Origin: an uncultured Eubacteriales bacterium
GTDB taxonomy: Bacteria; Bacillota; Clostridia; Christensenellales; Borkfalkiaceae
Length of the DNA stretch: 5,220 nucleotides
Direction of reading: 5' to 3'
Assembly: GCA_900556195.1 (NCBI GenBank)
Contig: USOJ01000103.1
Span: forward strand, 1 to 5,220
Part shown: positions 5,110 to 5,220 of the stretch, piece after piece
Numbering within the stretch: position 1 is the stretch's first letter
Layout of the letters: each line of letters opens with the position of its first letter
The notes under the pieces: generated by a model
Database searches by the model: none
The model's input: only the letters and a program-made list of their open reading frames with translations
Told to the model about the DNA's origin: nothing
Program-made: the position numbers and the translations under genes

Positions 5110-5220
5110 ATATAAACTCTGCGATATACCACCCTTCCGGGAGATGTTTCGCTTACGCTCAACATGACACGTGCATTGCAATCCGTACGCCAATCTTCGG
5201 GATCGCCACGCTACTGCTAT
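5110..5220. repeat. Non-coding, dispersed-repeat-like DNA (runs off right edge)
   Basis: No credible gene is present. The stretch contains a GAGATGTTTCGCTTACGCTC segment followed by AACATGAC, in which ATGTT and AACAT form arms of an imperfect hairpin. From general knowledge this resembles the 'GTCAT...TGAGCG-AAGCGAA...ATCTC' class of intergenic repeats found in many copies in diverse bacterial genomes. The following CTTCGGGATCGCCACG segment has the same character. Copy number cannot be judged from one window. Confidence 0.4.

Noticed and set aside
5107..5220. Minus-strand frame open from the right edge for 37 codons to TAA
   Set aside because: The peptide is Arg/Cys-rich and low in plausibility, and the frame runs through repeat-like DNA. 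It could be the tail of a gene off the edge, but nothing supports it.

Overview
The window reads as chromosomal DNA of an uncultured-type anaerobic Firmicute, probably of the class Clostridia. This is inferred from the strong AGGAG-type ribosome binding sites, sigma-A-like promoters with 17-bp spacers, a lipoprotein signal typical of Gram-positives, moderate GC content, and gene families common in gut Clostridia. The species cannot be named from the sequence. All five supported genes lie on the minus strand, in three transcription units.

Right side (4975-5003 down to 2287-2325): a complete, self-regulated heavy-metal efflux operon. A near-consensus promoter overlaps inverted repeats. It drives a CadC/SmtB-like ArsR-family metal sensor (4563-4919), a 71-residue free-standing HMA metal-binding protein (4298-4513) and a CadA/ZntA-type P1B ATPase that lacks its own N-terminal HMA domain (2376-4277). 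A strong hairpin with a U6 tract closes the operon. The expected logic is that Zn(II), Cd(II) or Pb(II) releases the repressor from the operator. The pump then exports the ion, with the small HMA protein doing the metal-binding job that is usually fused to the pump.

Middle (893-2262): a single-gene unit encoding an unrecognised, cysteine-containing exported lipoprotein. Its promoter is good, and the leader of about 170 nt is unusually rich in palindromes. A 13-bp hairpin terminator follows the gene.

Left side (1-805): the first 245 codons of an SPFH-domain protein of the YdjI / 'virion core protein-like' group, with its own promoter and a strong ribosome binding site. The gene runs off the left edge.

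The two gene-poor stretches are accounted for. Positions 2060-2375 hold the lipoprotein leader and promoter plus the efflux-operon terminator. Positions 4920-5220 hold the operon promoter and operators, an 18-bp hairpin, and about 110 bp of non-coding DNA that looks like a dispersed intergenic repeat. I see no mobile element, CRISPR array, tRNA or rRNA. Nothing amounts to a wholly new system. The best leads are the split pump/HMA arrangement, the double-palindrome operator and the structured lipoprotein leader.
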